Below, one piece after another: positions 1 to 9,024 of a DNA stretch of 27,961 nucleotides. The notes under the pieces are model-generated. The model was given only the letters and a program-made list of their open reading frames with translations. It had not been told where the DNA came from and ran no database searches. Numbering within the stretch: position 1 is the first letter of the stretch; each line of letters starts with the position of its first letter. The stretch lies in the NCBI GenBank assembly GCA_943330925.2, contig CALQJP020000004.1:1-27961 (forward strand), in the 5' to 3' direction. The DNA comes from Chryseobacterium gleum (lineage in GTDB: Bacteria; Bacteroidota; Bacteroidia; Flavobacteriales_D; Sanyastnellaceae). A program made the translations under genes and the position numbers.

Positions 1-3000
1 ACGTTGATGGTAATGGTTCCTGCATTCTCGGCTACGTTAATATCGCCGTTTACAAAACCGGCAAGCGTTTCATCGCTGCACGATTGGAAGAAGTGGTTCC
101 CCAAATGGCTGTAATCGGTATTTCCGAAAATGTTCCATTGCGTAGCGTTAATGGCCCAAATTGGCATGGGTGATTGGATGTCGAATTGACGAACCATATC
201 TACATCGAACGTGCTCGATGTTCCTACAGGCCATCCGTTTCCGGTGCCCGGATTGTCGCCCACAATTCCAATCACATCAACAATGGTGTCGTTGTGTCGA
301 AGCTCAAGCGCGTCGTTTCCGTTGAAGTTGGCAATTTGATCAGTTAGATCAGCAAGGCCTAAGACTGTCTGGCTTGCCGCACCGCCGCCGCCGCCTTGAC
401 CCGGATTAGCGATAACATAGGTGCCGAATGGAGCGAGTGTTCCTGTGAGGTTAAGCACGTCGCTAGCAGCAGTTACACCGTTGGCATATTGCAAAATGCT
501 GTATTCACTCAAATCAACCGGGCTCAACGAGGGGTTGAAGAGCTCAATGGCTTTTGTACCATTGGTTCCTTCCAGATATTCCGAGAAAAAGAGTTTCGTG
601 CATGGTGCATTGTCCAAACAATCGAATAGTTCTATCTCAATGGTGTTGCTTGAATTTTCAAGACATGTTGAAGCAACAGCAGCCGAAAGCAAATCGCCTG
701 CTGAAATACCGGTAAGGGTTCCTTGGTAAGAAATTCCGGTTACCGTGTAAACTCCTGCTGAAAGGCCTTGTGTAGAGATGCTTGCATCGCCGGTTGAAAC
801 AACAACGCCGGCCGCATCTGTAAGAATGTAGACATACGAGTCATCAAGTGAAGTGCTGCTGCTCGCAAAAACAAGCGACTCAGTCGATGAGTTACACACC
901 TGCGTGCTACCCGCAACAATGCTTATACTTCCTCCAATGCAACCGCTGCATGGTGCAACAGTAACATCGATGAAGTTCTCACTGATCGACACACAATTAC
1001 CCGCCATAATGCCCATGATGTCTAGACCTGCCGCAACGGTAGTAGAGTCCAGTGTTCCGTTGTAGAACATGCTGTACACGCGGTATTGGCCAATAGCGAA
1101 ACCGGTGAAGTCATACATCGCGTCGTTCGTCAAATCAATAATCGTATCAGCGTTGTCAGTAATCACGAAGGATTGCTGATCGCCATAACCCCACGTTGTA
1201 GTGTACCAGTCGAGCATTGCTGATGCATCGGTATCGCAGAAAGTGGTTGCACTGTTCGTGAAAACACTATCCGCCAAACACTGTGGTTGGTTCCAGGTGC
1301 CTGGAGTGACATCCTGAAGCAAGTATGGGTTGAATACAAACGGCTGTCCTCCATCGGGAACGCGTGAAAGCGAGAAGTCCGGTGGGTTTTGCTGGAAGGT
1401 TTCATCCAGTTGGGTGTAACCGGGAACAATCACATCCAGACCGAGAGCCGCAATGAGCTGCGCATCTGTTGCATCGCCTGTGCCGTATACCGCTGCTTCA
1501 ATCAGATTGGTGGTTGTAGGCAATGTGCCATTTGGGAAATCGGTGTCATTTCCGATGTAAAGTCCAACGCCATCGCCTCCATTCGAAATAGTAGCATCCG
1601 GAATGATGTAATCCACATTCACCGTTGCAGCATTTCCAATTACAAAGAAGCCATTCGCATCGAGGCTATAACCATCGAGGTCAAAGGCTGCATAGCTGTC
1701 GTCGGTGCCTCCCTCAAACAAAACGAGCACAAGGCCGTCAAGCGATGCGCCTGGTGTGCCATACAGTTCAAGGAACTCTGCCGTATCGCCGCCTCCAGGA
1801 TTGTCCACATTCAATTCGTTCAATACAACATAGGGGCAGTCTAGAATTTGAAAGGTGATCGTATTTTGTGACCAATCGATGCAGGTTGTTGCGCTTACGG
1901 TGCTTACACTGTCCAGGCCTGACAACACGCCGCTATAAGAGATTCCACGGAGTGTATAGCTTCCTAACGTCAACGATGTTGCATCGAAGCTGGTGCTGAA
2001 GGTGTCGATAATTGCTCCATTGCTATCAGAAATTACGTAGAGGTAATTGTCTTCAAGGGATGTTGAGTTGTTGCTCGGAACAATGGTAGGAGTAGAACTG
2101 CTGCAGTAGCTGCTGCCATTACCAATGTTTGAGCTGATGGTACCTCCAATGCATCCGTTGCATGAAACGATTTCGATTGCAATGGGGTTAGCGGAAATGC
2201 TCACGCAATTGCCCGCGAGTATGCCTGTTATCGATAGTCCATTAGCTGCGGTAGTTTCGTCCAAAACCCCGCTGTACTGTACATTGTAGATGAGGTATTC
2301 TCCAATAGGCAGGGCAGAAAAATCGATTGATTGCGCAGTGCCGGTTGCTTGAATGTTTCCGGTGCTGTTGGTAACAACGAACAAGAATCCATCTCCATAC
2401 GACGCGGTATCAGCAGCAATTTCAACTACGGATGCAGCAAGTCCGGCGCACAGCGTTGCTGCAGTTGTTCCGCTGGTCAGAGTGATGTCGGCCGCCAAAC
2501 AAGGTGGCACGTTGAAAGTACCTGCTGTTATTTCCTGAAGTGTCCATTGGCCAAAGTCGAATGCGCTGCCTCCATCGGGAGTGCGCGAAATAGACAAGTC
2601 TGCCCCTGCTTGTTGGGCCGTTTCATCGAGCTGAACATATCCGGGAACTGCTATGTCCAGACCGAGCGCTGCAATCAGGCCGTTGTCGGTTTGATCGCCT
2701 GTTCCATACACTGCCGCATCGATAAGATTGGTTGTAGTAGGAGGGGTGTCGGTAGGAAAATCGGTCGCATCACCAAGGTAGATGGCAATTCCATCTGCTC
2801 CATTCGAGATGGTCGCATTGGGTATCACCAGGTCAACATTGGCTGCACCGGCATTACCGATTACGAAAAAGCCATTGTTGTCGAGCGAATAACCATCGAG
2901 GTCATAGGCCTGATAGCTCAAATCGGTTCCGCCTTCAAACAACACAACAACCAAGCTGTCGAGCGAAGCTCCGGGCGTTCCGTACAATTCTACAAATTCG

Positions 3001-3119
3001 GAAACATCTCCCCCTCCAGGATTGTCCATGTTCAATTCATTCAAGACTACAGTAGGCGTGCTTTGGGCAAATCCAAGAGTTGCCAGCGCCATAGTCACAG
3101 CGGTTAAAAAGGTTTTCAT
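1..3119 (-). CDS. Giant secreted lamin-tail-domain repeat protein (3' end outside the window)
   Basis: The minus-strand frame is open from the ATG at 3119 to the left edge, giving at least 1039 residues without a stop. The N-terminus (MKTFLTAVTMALATLGFAQS) is a signal peptide, probably cut before the Gln. After it come two tandem units of about 407 residues. Each unit holds one lamin-tail-like domain (VVLNELN...DNPGGGD, ending near SRTPDGG or SRVPDGG) and two Ig-like beta modules with the pattern IGEYLIYNVQYSGVLD...GNCVSIS. A third, divergent lamin-tail domain (LFFSEYLEGTNGTKAIELFN, about residues 836-1000) follows, and the visible end (VAENAGTITIN) resembles the start of a Calx-beta domain. 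Proteins of this type in Bacteroidota are usually exported adhesins or surface nucleases carried by T9SS; the C-terminus that would show a sorting signal or catalytic domain is not here, so the function is open. It is divergent from the secreted propeller gene at 3239. Confidence 0.88.
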   Translation of the reverse strand, partial: MKTFLTAVTMALATLGFAQSTPTVVLNELNMDNPGGGDVSEFVELYGTPGASLDSLVVVLFEGGTDLSYQAYDLDGYSLDNNGFFVIGNAGAANVDLVIPNATISNGADGIAIYLGDATDFPTDTPPTTTNLIDAAVYGTGDQTDNGLIAALGLDIAVPGYVQLDETAQQAGADLSISRTPDGGSAFDFGQWTLQEITAGTFNVPPCLAADITLTSGTTAATLCAGLAASVVEIAADTASYGDGFLFVVTNSTGNIQATGTAQSIDFSALPIGEYLIYNVQYSGVLDETTAANGLSITGILAGNCVSISANPIAIEIVSCNGCIGGTISSNIGNGSSYCSSSTPTIVPSNNSTSLEDNYLYVISDSNGAIIDTFSTSFDATSLTLGSYTLRGISYSGVLSGLDSVSTVSATTCIDWSQNTITFQILDCPYVVLNELNVDNPGGGDTAEFLELYGTPGASLDGLVLVLFEGGTDDSYAAFDLDGYSLDANGFFVIGNAATVNVDYIIPDATISNGGDGVGLYIGNDTDFPNGTLPTTTNLIEAAVYGTGDATDAQLIAALGLDVIVPGYTQLDETFQQNPPDFSLSRVPDGGQPFVFNPYLLQDVTPGTWNQPQCLADSVFTNSATTFCDTDASAMLDWYTTTWGYGDQQSFVITDNADTIIDLTNDAMYDFTGFAIGQYRVYSMFYNGTLDSTTVAAGLDIMGIMAGNCVSISENFIDVTVAPCSGCIGGSISIVAGSTQVCNSSTESLVFASSSTSLDDSYVYILTDAAGVVVSTGDASISTQGLSAGVYTVTGISYQGTLTGISAGDLLSAAVASTCLENSSNTIEIELFDCLDNAPCTKLFFSEYLEGTNGTKAIELFNPSLSPVDLSEYSILQYANGVTAASDVLNLTGTLAPFGTYVIANPGQGGGGGAASQTVLGLADLTDQIANFNGNDALELRHNDTIVDVIGIVGDNPGTGNGWPVGTSSTFDVDMVRQFDIQSPMPIWAINATQWNIFGNTDYSHLGNHFFQSCSDETLAGFVNGDINVAENAGTITIN
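609..3050 (-). repeat. Two tandem ~1.22-kb coding repeats inside the lamin-tail protein
   Basis: The segment coding NELNxDNPGGGD occurs near 3022-3040 and again near 1801-1820, a period of 1221 bases (407 residues). The two copies line up along their whole length: GTPGASLD, GGTDxSYxAxDLDGYSLD, NGFFVIGNA, PTTTNLI, AVYGTG, ALGLD and PGY.QLDET recur in the same order. At DNA level they differ at many third positions, so the duplication is old and kept in frame, not a recent amplification or assembly error. Confidence 0.85.
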
Positions 3120-3185
3120 TGCAAGTTTTAATAGTACTGGCCTTAACACATATTGAAAAACGAATTCCTTGGCTGTCGGCCATAT

Positions 3186-3220
3186 TTTGTGCAAATGTGC
3201 GGTCGCTAACTGCATATTTG
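3186..3220 (+). promoter_or_regulatory. Probable Bacteroidota-type promoter of the beta-propeller gene
   Basis: A TTTG at 3186-3189 is followed after 23 bases by CATATTTG at 3213-3220, one mismatch from the TAnnTTTG -7 consensus. Transcription would begin near 3224-3227, leaving a leader of about 15 nt before the ATG at 3239. This supports 3239 rather than the in-frame ATG at 3119 as the start. Confidence 0.45.
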
Positions 3221-3238
3221 CACCCTAATTCCTCGAAA

Positions 3239-4330
3239 ATGAAATCACGAATACTTTTTTCAGCCTGTTTCGCTATCCAAATCATGGGCACTGCTCAAAC
3301 CCTTTCCGGCATCGAGTCCGCAGAGTTTGATGCAGTCAACCACCGGTTTCTTGTGAGCAACGGAAACAATGTAATGGAGGTGAGTGCATCCGGTAGCGCC
3401 ATTGGTCCAATTGGCGGCGGCACTCCACAGGCCGATTATGGTATGGAGGTTATTGGCAATACACTCTTTTCCATTGTGGGTTCTTCCGTGAAGGCCTATG
3501 ATCTGAATTCGGGAAGTCAATTGTCGTCGGTTACCATCGTCGGAGCAAACTTCTTAAACGGCATGGCTTCCGATGGGGTGAACAGAGTTTGGGTAACCGA
3601 TTTCGGAACGAATAAAATCATGGAAATAGATTACACCGATCTTCAAAATCCGTCCTATTCAACGGTAGTTAGCAACACAGCGATTACACCGAATGGCATT
3701 TGCTACGACGCGGATAACAACCGACTGGTATTTGTTGCATGGAGCGGTAACACTTCCGATATAACGGCTGTTTCGCTTTCCGATTACAGTCTAACCACGC
3801 TTGTCGCAAATGCTTCGTTGAATAGTATCGATGGAATCGACAACGACAGCTACGGTAATTATTTCCTTGCTTCGTGGTCTCCGCAACGAATTACCAAATA
3901 CAATTCAGATTTTTCTGTGAGCGAGGTAATCACAGTGGCAGGTGGTCTCAACAGTGCTGCCGATATCGCATACGCAGAAGAAATAGACACGCTCATCATT
4001 CCGAACTCGGGCAACAACACAGTACGTTTTGTTGGATTTCAGCAGGTGAATTTTGCGGGTGAAATGGATGCTGCCACTCAAAAGCCAAGCTGCTATCCCA
4101 ATCCGCTGCAGTCTGGTTCGGTGATTACATTCTATAACAGCAAGCCCGGTAAAGTTCGAATCGATGCTGTGGATATGCAGGGCAAGAGTGTTTATCTCCT
4201 TATGGAAGAGCAATTTTCACAAGCTCTTCAGCGTGTCGTGATCGGTGACGTGCCTCTGTCAAACGGAAATTATGTGTGGCGAATTCGCACGGAACAAGGT
4301 GATCTCACTATTCCGTTCGTGAAGATGTAA
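3239..4330 (+). CDS. Secreted NHL/SMP-30-like beta-propeller protein with T9SS sorting domain
   Basis: The product has 363 residues from the ATG at 3239, which gives a good signal peptide (MKSRILFSACFAIQIMGTAQ). An in-frame ATG at 3119 exists, but it would add 40 unlikely residues before the signal peptide and overlap the start of the divergent gene. The central region (about 25-280) has repeats of the form GMASDGVNRVWVTDFGTNKIMEID and GICYDADNNRLVFVAW, typical of NHL/SMP-30 six-bladed propellers. The last 80 residues begin with CYPNPLQSGSVITFY and contain DMQGKSVY and LSNGNYVWRI, the Por_Secre_tail (type A) sorting domain. The protein should therefore cross the outer membrane by T9SS and be attached to the surface or released. 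The substrate is unknown. It converges with the ABC exporter gene across a 4-base gap. Confidence 0.88.
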   Translation: MKSRILFSACFAIQIMGTAQTLSGIESAEFDAVNHRFLVSNGNNVMEVSASGSAIGPIGGGTPQADYGMEVIGNTLFSIVGSSVKAYDLNSGSQLSSVTIVGANFLNGMASDGVNRVWVTDFGTNKIMEIDYTDLQNPSYSTVVSNTAITPNGICYDADNNRLVFVAWSGNTSDITAVSLSDYSLTTLVANASLNSIDGIDNDSYGNYFLASWSPQRITKYNSDFSVSEVITVAGGLNSAADIAYAEEIDTLIIPNSGNNTVRFVGFQQVNFAGEMDAATQKPSCYPNPLQSGSVITFYNSKPGKVRIDAVDMQGKSVYLLMEEQFSQALQRVVIGDVPLSNGNYVWRIRTEQGDLTIPFVKM

Positions 4331-4334
4331 GGCC

Positions 4335-6080
4335 CTATTGGAATTGCAATTCGAATAGTCGGCGGTACAAGCCATCCTTTTTAAGCAACTCCTGGTGGGA
4401 GCCCGATTCTGCTATCACGCCCTTATCGACCACATAGATGGTATCAGCTCGTTGCACCGTCGATAGTCGATGTGCTATCACAATGCTCGTTCTGTTACTC
4501 GTGATGCGCTCTGTTGCATGTTGAATGAGAAGTTCCGATTCGGTGTCCACACTCGAAGTGGCTTCATCGAGTACGAGAATCGAAGGGTTTCGAACATACG
4601 CCCGCACAAACGAAATGAGCTGGCGTTGGCCAACACTGAGCATCCCGCCGCGTTCACGCACGTTGTAATTGTACCCTCCGGGCAAGCGCTCAATGAAGGA
4701 GTGGGCTCCAATTTCTTTGCTCGCCGCAATTGCCGCCTCCATGCTGATGCTTTCATCGCGAAGGGTAATGTTGTTGAAGATGGTGTCGTTGAACAGGAAA
4801 ACATCTTGTGATACCAGCGCTACATGCTTTCTCAGCGACGACAAGCGATAAGATCGAATGTCGGTCGAATCGATGGTAATGTTGCCTTTTTGAAAGTCAT
4901 AGTATCGATTGATGAGTCCGGCAATACTGCTCTTACCTGCACCGGTGGCTCCTACGAAGGCAACCATGCTGCCCGAGGGAATCTCAAAGCTGATGTCTTT
5001 CAGTACAGGCTGCCCTTCAACATACTCGAAGTTTACATGCTCGAATGCGATTTTGCCTTGCAATTGCGCTGCTTCTATAGTGCCTGTGTCTTCTTGTGCA
5101 GCCAGGGTGTCGAGCAGTTTGAATACGCGCTCGGCATTCACAACGCCCATCTGCAACACGTTGAAATTGTCGGCCATCTGACGTATGGGTCGGTACATCA
5201 TGGTGATGAACGTCGAAAATTCAAGCAACAATCCAGGTGTCATTTCCCCACTGAGTGAACCGCGTAGGCCCCACCAAATCATCAGTGATACGCTACCCGC
5301 ACTCAGCAACTCCACAACGGGAAAGAAAATAGAGTAGGCCCAAATGCCGCGTATGTGGGCATCGCGATGCTCCTGGTTAATCGTTTCAAATCGTTGCTTC
5401 TCTTGCGTTTCGCGATTGAAAATCTGGACGATTTGCATACCGCTTACATGTTCCTGAATGAACACATTGATGCGCGCAACCTGATCGCGCACATCGTTGA
5501 ATGAACTTTTAACAGCTTGCTGAAAGAGCCTCGTCGCATAGAACAAAATGGGTATGGGAATCAGAACAATGAGCGTCATCTTCCAATCCAGCCAAAACAT
5601 GAATCCGATAATGAAAAACAGTTTCAACAGATCTCTGAAAATATCCAGAATACCTGCCGAAAAAACATCGGCAATGCCATCAACGTCCGATATAACGCGG
5701 GTAACGACCTGGCCCACCGGAGTCTTATCGAAGTAACTCAATTTGAACTTAACAACATGGGAATAGATTTCCGAACGTAAATCAAAGGTGATTGACTGTG
5801 CCACACGATTCGCAAGTTGCGTTTGAATGTATTGAATGATGGCTTCAAACACGAGCATTGCAATGAACGCCATGCCTACTTTCACTACCATCTCATTGTC
5901 TCCATTGGGCACGGCCACGTCCAAAATGGTACGCATCTGCTCGGGCCTAACCGACACTACTGCTGCTAAAACAAGCACCAGAATAAGGGTCACAAAAAAA
6001 GGCAACCTGTAGGGCTTGCCTCTTTTGTAGAGTCTTAAAAAAATGGCAAAATCAAATGCCTTACCGCTGCTTTTACTCAA
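4335..6080 (-). CDS. MsbA-type ABC exporter, fused membrane and ATPase domains
   Basis: A 581-residue half-transporter, the usual length for MsbA/LmrA-like homodimeric exporters. Residues 25-310 form the six-helix membrane domain (first helix near 27-45). The ATPase domain has Walker A GATGAGKSS at 377-385, signature LSVGQRQ near 480, Walker B ILVLDEA with D505 and E506, and the H-loop in IVIAHRLS near 538. All catalytic residues are intact. The start is a TTG, three bases after the stop of the upstream gene; the first internal Met (near 49) would remove the first helix, so TTG is preferred. Substrate cannot be read from sequence; lipids, lipid-linked compounds or drugs are usual for the family. 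It appears to be the last gene of a minus-strand operon. Confidence 0.92.
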   Translation of the reverse strand: MSKSSGKAFDFAIFLRLYKRGKPYRLPFFVTLILVLVLAAVVSVRPEQMRTILDVAVPNGDNEMVVKVGMAFIAMLVFEAIIQYIQTQLANRVAQSITFDLRSEIYSHVVKFKLSYFDKTPVGQVVTRVISDVDGIADVFSAGILDIFRDLLKLFFIIGFMFWLDWKMTLIVLIPIPILFYATRLFQQAVKSSFNDVRDQVARINVFIQEHVSGMQIVQIFNRETQEKQRFETINQEHRDAHIRGIWAYSIFFPVVELLSAGSVSLMIWWGLRGSLSGEMTPGLLLEFSTFITMMYRPIRQMADNFNVLQMGVVNAERVFKLLDTLAAQEDTGTIEAAQLQGKIAFEHVNFEYVEGQPVLKDISFEIPSGSMVAFVGATGAGKSSIAGLINRYYDFQKGNITIDSTDIRSYRLSSLRKHVALVSQDVFLFNDTIFNNITLRDESISMEAAIAASKEIGAHSFIERLPGGYNYNVRERGGMLSVGQRQLISFVRAYVRNPSILVLDEATSSVDTESELLIQHATERITSNRTSIVIAHRLSTVQRADTIYVVDKGVIAESGSHQELLKKDGLYRRLFELQFQ

Positions 6081-6083
6081 GTG

Positions 6084-6614
6084 TTATTTCTTAAAAGTAA
6101 AGCTGTCCATGATTTTCAAAGCTGTTTCATTAAATTGCTCGAATGATTTTTGCTCCGCAGTAAAGGTCAGTGTGTAGGATTTATCGTTCTCAAACCAGAT
6201 GTATTGGTGAAATGCCAAAGGGAATTCGCTGAAAAGCCCGGCATAGGTCAACGTGTAACAATCTTTGTTGCCTTTCTTTTCTTTTTGGTTTTTCGTGATG
6301 ATGGATTTCTGGTAGAAGAAAGGAATGTCTTTACTAACCTCCTGAACATAACTATCCAGCGTTTTGTTGAGCCCTGCCATTTGCAGAATCGTCAAATTCA
6401 CGAAGTCGTTGTAGATGTCTTCTTCATCGGTGAAGGGTGAAGAAATGATGAAGTCCATGCCTGAGTTGCCGCTTACATCCACTGTCCAATCGGCCGGGTG
6501 ACTGATGCTGTAATCGCCGTGTTCTAGAACTTTCCATTCCGCAGCTCGGGTCGTGTCAGGCTCTGTCGGTGCAATGAAAAGAGTGCTGAGAGCAATAAGA
6601 AAACTGGTTAACAT
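6084..6614 (-). CDS. Small exported PsbP/DcrB-like protein
   Basis: A 176-residue protein with a hydrophobic N-terminus (MLTSFLIALSTLFIAPTEPD) that looks like a signal peptide. There is no Cys at a lipobox, so it is probably periplasmic. The mature part has the layout of PsbP/DcrB-related (DUF1795-like) domains: YSISHPADWTVD, then a short beta strand with FIISSPF, LDSYVQEVSKDI, a Tyr-rich strand pair (HQYIWFENDKSYTLTFTA), and a C-terminal helix with ALKIMDSF. These domains are not known to be enzymes. The gene lies three bases upstream of the ABC exporter and is probably co-transcribed with it, hinting at an accessory role, but nothing shows direct interaction. Confidence 0.75.
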   Translation of the reverse strand: MLTSFLIALSTLFIAPTEPDTTRAAEWKVLEHGDYSISHPADWTVDVSGNSGMDFIISSPFTDEEDIYNDFVNLTILQMAGLNKTLDSYVQEVSKDIPFFYQKSIITKNQKEKKGNKDCYTLTYAGLFSEFPLAFHQYIWFENDKSYTLTFTAEQKSFEQFNETALKIMDSFTFKK

Positions 6615-6639
6615 GATTGGTAATTTTTACGATGAACCG

Positions 6640-6647
6640 CAAATATG
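6640..6647 (-). promoter_or_regulatory. Possible -7 element before the PsbP/DcrB-like gene
   Basis: On the minus strand the sequence is CATATTTG, one mismatch from TAnnTTTG, 25 bases before the ATG at 6614. No clear -33 TTTG is seen at the right distance. It would separate the exporter pair from truA upstream, which has an 85-base gap after it. Confidence 0.3.
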
Positions 6648-6699
6648 CGAGAAATTGACGAACATTTTTTGAAAAGAATGTTATACATTTTTCTTTCTC

Positions 6700-7515
6700 T
6701 CAATCGTTCATTTCGCGAATTTTCTCCTCCGGATATCGTATTTGAGTAAGGTGAAGCCCTTGAGGAGGTGCGCTCTGACCGGCCTGTATTCGTTTGCCGC
6801 CCTCAACAATCGCGATGAATTGCTCCAATGTCATCTTTCCGCGGCCAACCTCGAGCAAGGTCCCAACTACGGCTCTCACCATGTTGCGCAAGAAGCGATC
6901 GGCCGTGATGTGGAATACCAGTTTGTAGTCGTCCTGCACCCAGTGCGCCTGTCGCAAATCACAAAGGGTGGTTTTTTGCCCTCCCCCCGACTTGCAGAAG
7001 GCGGCAAAATCATGGTAATTAAGGAGCAAGGCTGCTGCCTCATTCATCTTGGCTACATCCAACGGCCACGGGTAAAAGGTGGAAAATCGCTCTATGAAAG
7101 GGTCGCGTTTTTGGTGGAGGTGATATTCGTAGCTGCGCTCATTCGCGTTGAACCGCGCATGTGCGAGATAGTCGACCTGCCACATTCCGAAAAGCCCAAT
7201 GTCTTTCGGTAGCATAAGGTTCAGCTTGAACAAGACCTCCTCTTTGTTCAAAATCGGATTCTCTGCATTGAAGTGTAAGTAGAAATCGCGAGCATGAACA
7301 CCTGCATCGGTGCGGCCACATCCTACTGTAATGACCTTCTCCTGTCGCAGCAGTTTGCGCAGAGCTCCTTCAATTTCCTCCTGAATCGTGTTCCCATTGA
7401 GCTGCCGCTGCCATCCATGGTAGTTCGTGCCATCGTATGAAATGCGCAAAAAATAGCGCTTCCACATTGGATTTTCGGTTTCTTCTATTTCCTCTATTTC
7501 ACTGTTTTCACTCAT
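6700..7515 (-). CDS. truA: tRNA pseudouridine(38-40) synthase TruA
   Basis: A 271-residue protein that isomerises uridines 38-40 in the anticodon stem-loop of tRNAs. The conserved opening YFLRISYDGTNYHGWQRQ and the active-site motif GCGRTDAGVHA are present, with catalytic Asp at position 70. RFLRNMVRAVVGTLLEVGRG and GQSAPPQGL are the usual C-terminal family blocks. The ATG at 7515 overlaps the stop of the upstream helicase gene in an ATGA arrangement, which supports this start over the internal Met at 17 and implies translational coupling. The acidic leader (SENSEIEEIEETEN) is slightly unusual but harmless. Confidence 0.96.
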   Translation of the reverse strand: MSENSEIEEIEETENPMWKRYFLRISYDGTNYHGWQRQLNGNTIQEEIEGALRKLLRQEKVITVGCGRTDAGVHARDFYLHFNAENPILNKEEVLFKLNLMLPKDIGLFGMWQVDYLAHARFNANERSYEYHLHQKRDPFIERFSTFYPWPLDVAKMNEAAALLLNYHDFAAFCKSGGGQKTTLCDLRQAHWVQDDYKLVFHITADRFLRNMVRAVVGTLLEVGRGKMTLEQFIAIVEGGKRIQAGQSAPPQGLHLTQIRYPEEKIREMND

Positions 7516-8942
7516 GATTCAAAAAATTGATCTTCAAACCCCACCAGAAATAATTTCTCCTGGGCACGGGTAAACGCTGTATAAAACCATCGGTTCAGCT
7601 CAATGCCTGCCATTTCATCGGTTACGTAACCTTGGTCCACAAATACACATGGCCATTGACCACCTTGTGCTTTATGGCATGTTATGGCATAGGAAAATTT
7701 TACCTGAAGCGCATTGTAATACGGGTCATTTTTGACCGCCTTCTTTAAAAGTCGTCCATCAGTTATGTCGGGATAGTCTTCTGCTATTAAACGTGCAAGG
7801 GCCTGCCGCTGCTCAAGTGGAAGCGATGCATGGTTGTCCCAAATGGTATTGCACAAGAGGATTGTTTCAAACTCTGGCATGTCGGGGTAGTCGGGCATTT
7901 TAACGATTGCTTTGCAAAATCGAAAGGGCTCCCGGTCCTCAAAGCGCAAAACTCTTTTGATCTCCAGTGTGTCACCATTTGCAATAAAGCCTGCGGTAAA
8001 CTCTGCAGCCTTCAGCCAATAGTAATTGTTTTGCAAAACCATCATTCGATCGCCTGCGTTTATCTCCTCCTCAAGCCATAAAATGCGCTGTCTGATTTGT
8101 TGATTGAAAAGATTCGCTCGCTTGTTGCTGCGGGTAATGACGATCATGTCGTCTTTCCCATAAGCTGAATAGGCATTCTCCAGAAAGTCTTGCAGATCAC
8201 TTTCTATTCGCTTTACGTCACTGAAGCTCGCGGTGACCAGCGTGGGAAGCTTGGTTTCCTTACCGTTAATTAACTCTCTCAACGCCGTGGCATTGGCCAA
8301 TATACCGGATCCTTCTTGCTGACGAATTACTTCGCTTAACTCTACTTCGGCGATATTCAGGTAATACTGACTTTTTAAATTGTCCATCTGCAATGCAGGA
8401 CTCTCTGAGCTGCCCACCGGCGGGAGCTGAGCGGTGTCGCCAATGAGCATGAGCTTGCATCCGTCGCCGCTGTAGACATGACTAATCAAATCATCCAACA
8501 AGTCATTGAACGGTTCATTTTGAGCATGCCCTATCATCGAGGCTTCATCCACGATAAACAGCGTGTCGGTGAGTTCATTTTCCTTCAACTCAAAAACGCC
8601 CTCACCGGTGCGCATTTGCTTCGAGTAATAAATGTGGCGGTGAATGGTGCCGGCAGTTCTGCCCGAGTAATTCGCAAGCACGCGCGCAGCCCTTCCGGTT
8701 GGGGCCAGCAACACGTAGCGAATGCCAAGTTGTTCGATCACATTCACCAATACACTCACGCAGGTGGTTTTACCCGTTCCCGCATAGCCCCGCAACAACA
8801 AAGCGCACCGGGCTTTGTCGCTAAGTGCAAATCGAGAGAACGCATGGAATAACCGCTTTTGTCCGCCAGTAGGCTCAAACTCGAACGCATTCAGTAACGC
8901 ACGCTCGAGCTGCGATGGGTCGATGTATTTGTCAACGGTCAT
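7512..8942 (-). CDS. RecD-like superfamily 1 DNA helicase (AAA ATPase with UvrD_C_2 domain)
   Basis: A 476-residue protein from the ATG at 8942 (MTVDKYIDPSQLERALL). Walker A GYAGTGKTT is at 52-60, TGRAARVL follows at 82-89, Walker B VDEAS at 131-135 and GDTAQLPPVG at 168-177. The C-terminus has the UvrD_C_2 motif TCHKAQGGQW and the motif VI-like YTAFTRAQEKLFLVGF. Together these mark a RecD/Dda-type 5'-3' helicase, a stand-alone form common in Bacteroidota, distinct from full RecD in length. An upstream in-frame ATG at 9059 exists, but it would overlap the divergent DUF3822 gene and adds residues not typical of the family. It is translationally coupled to truA. Confidence 0.9.
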   Translation of the reverse strand: MTVDKYIDPSQLERALLNAFEFEPTGGQKRLFHAFSRFALSDKARCALLLRGYAGTGKTTCVSVLVNVIEQLGIRYVLLAPTGRAARVLANYSGRTAGTIHRHIYYSKQMRTGEGVFELKENELTDTLFIVDEASMIGHAQNEPFNDLLDDLISHVYSGDGCKLMLIGDTAQLPPVGSSESPALQMDNLKSQYYLNIAEVELSEVIRQQEGSGILANATALRELINGKETKLPTLVTASFSDVKRIESDLQDFLENAYSAYGKDDMIVITRSNKRANLFNQQIRQRILWLEEEINAGDRMMVLQNNYYWLKAAEFTAGFIANGDTLEIKRVLRFEDREPFRFCKAIVKMPDYPDMPEFETILLCNTIWDNHASLPLEQRQALARLIAEDYPDITDGRLLKKAVKNDPYYNALQVKFSYAITCHKAQGGQWPCVFVDQGYVTDEMAGIELNRWFYTAFTRAQEKLFLVGFEDQFFES

Positions 8943-9024
8943 GCTCAAGTTGAGTACAATATAGGATGCAAAGAAAAGACATCCGTTTTTCTGTGCGTAG
9001 TTTAGCAGCGGAATATGGTATGCC

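Noticed and set aside
2331..3107. 258-codon plus-strand open frame opposite the lamin-tail gene
   Set aside because: It lies wholly antisense to a protein with clear domains and signal peptide; its translation is Cys-rich without any recognisable fold, and similar frames recur at the repeat copy.
6673..6692. Weak AT-rich hairpin (AATGT/ACATT) after truA
   Set aside because: Only five base pairs, all but one A-T, with a short interrupted T run; not convincing as a terminator.
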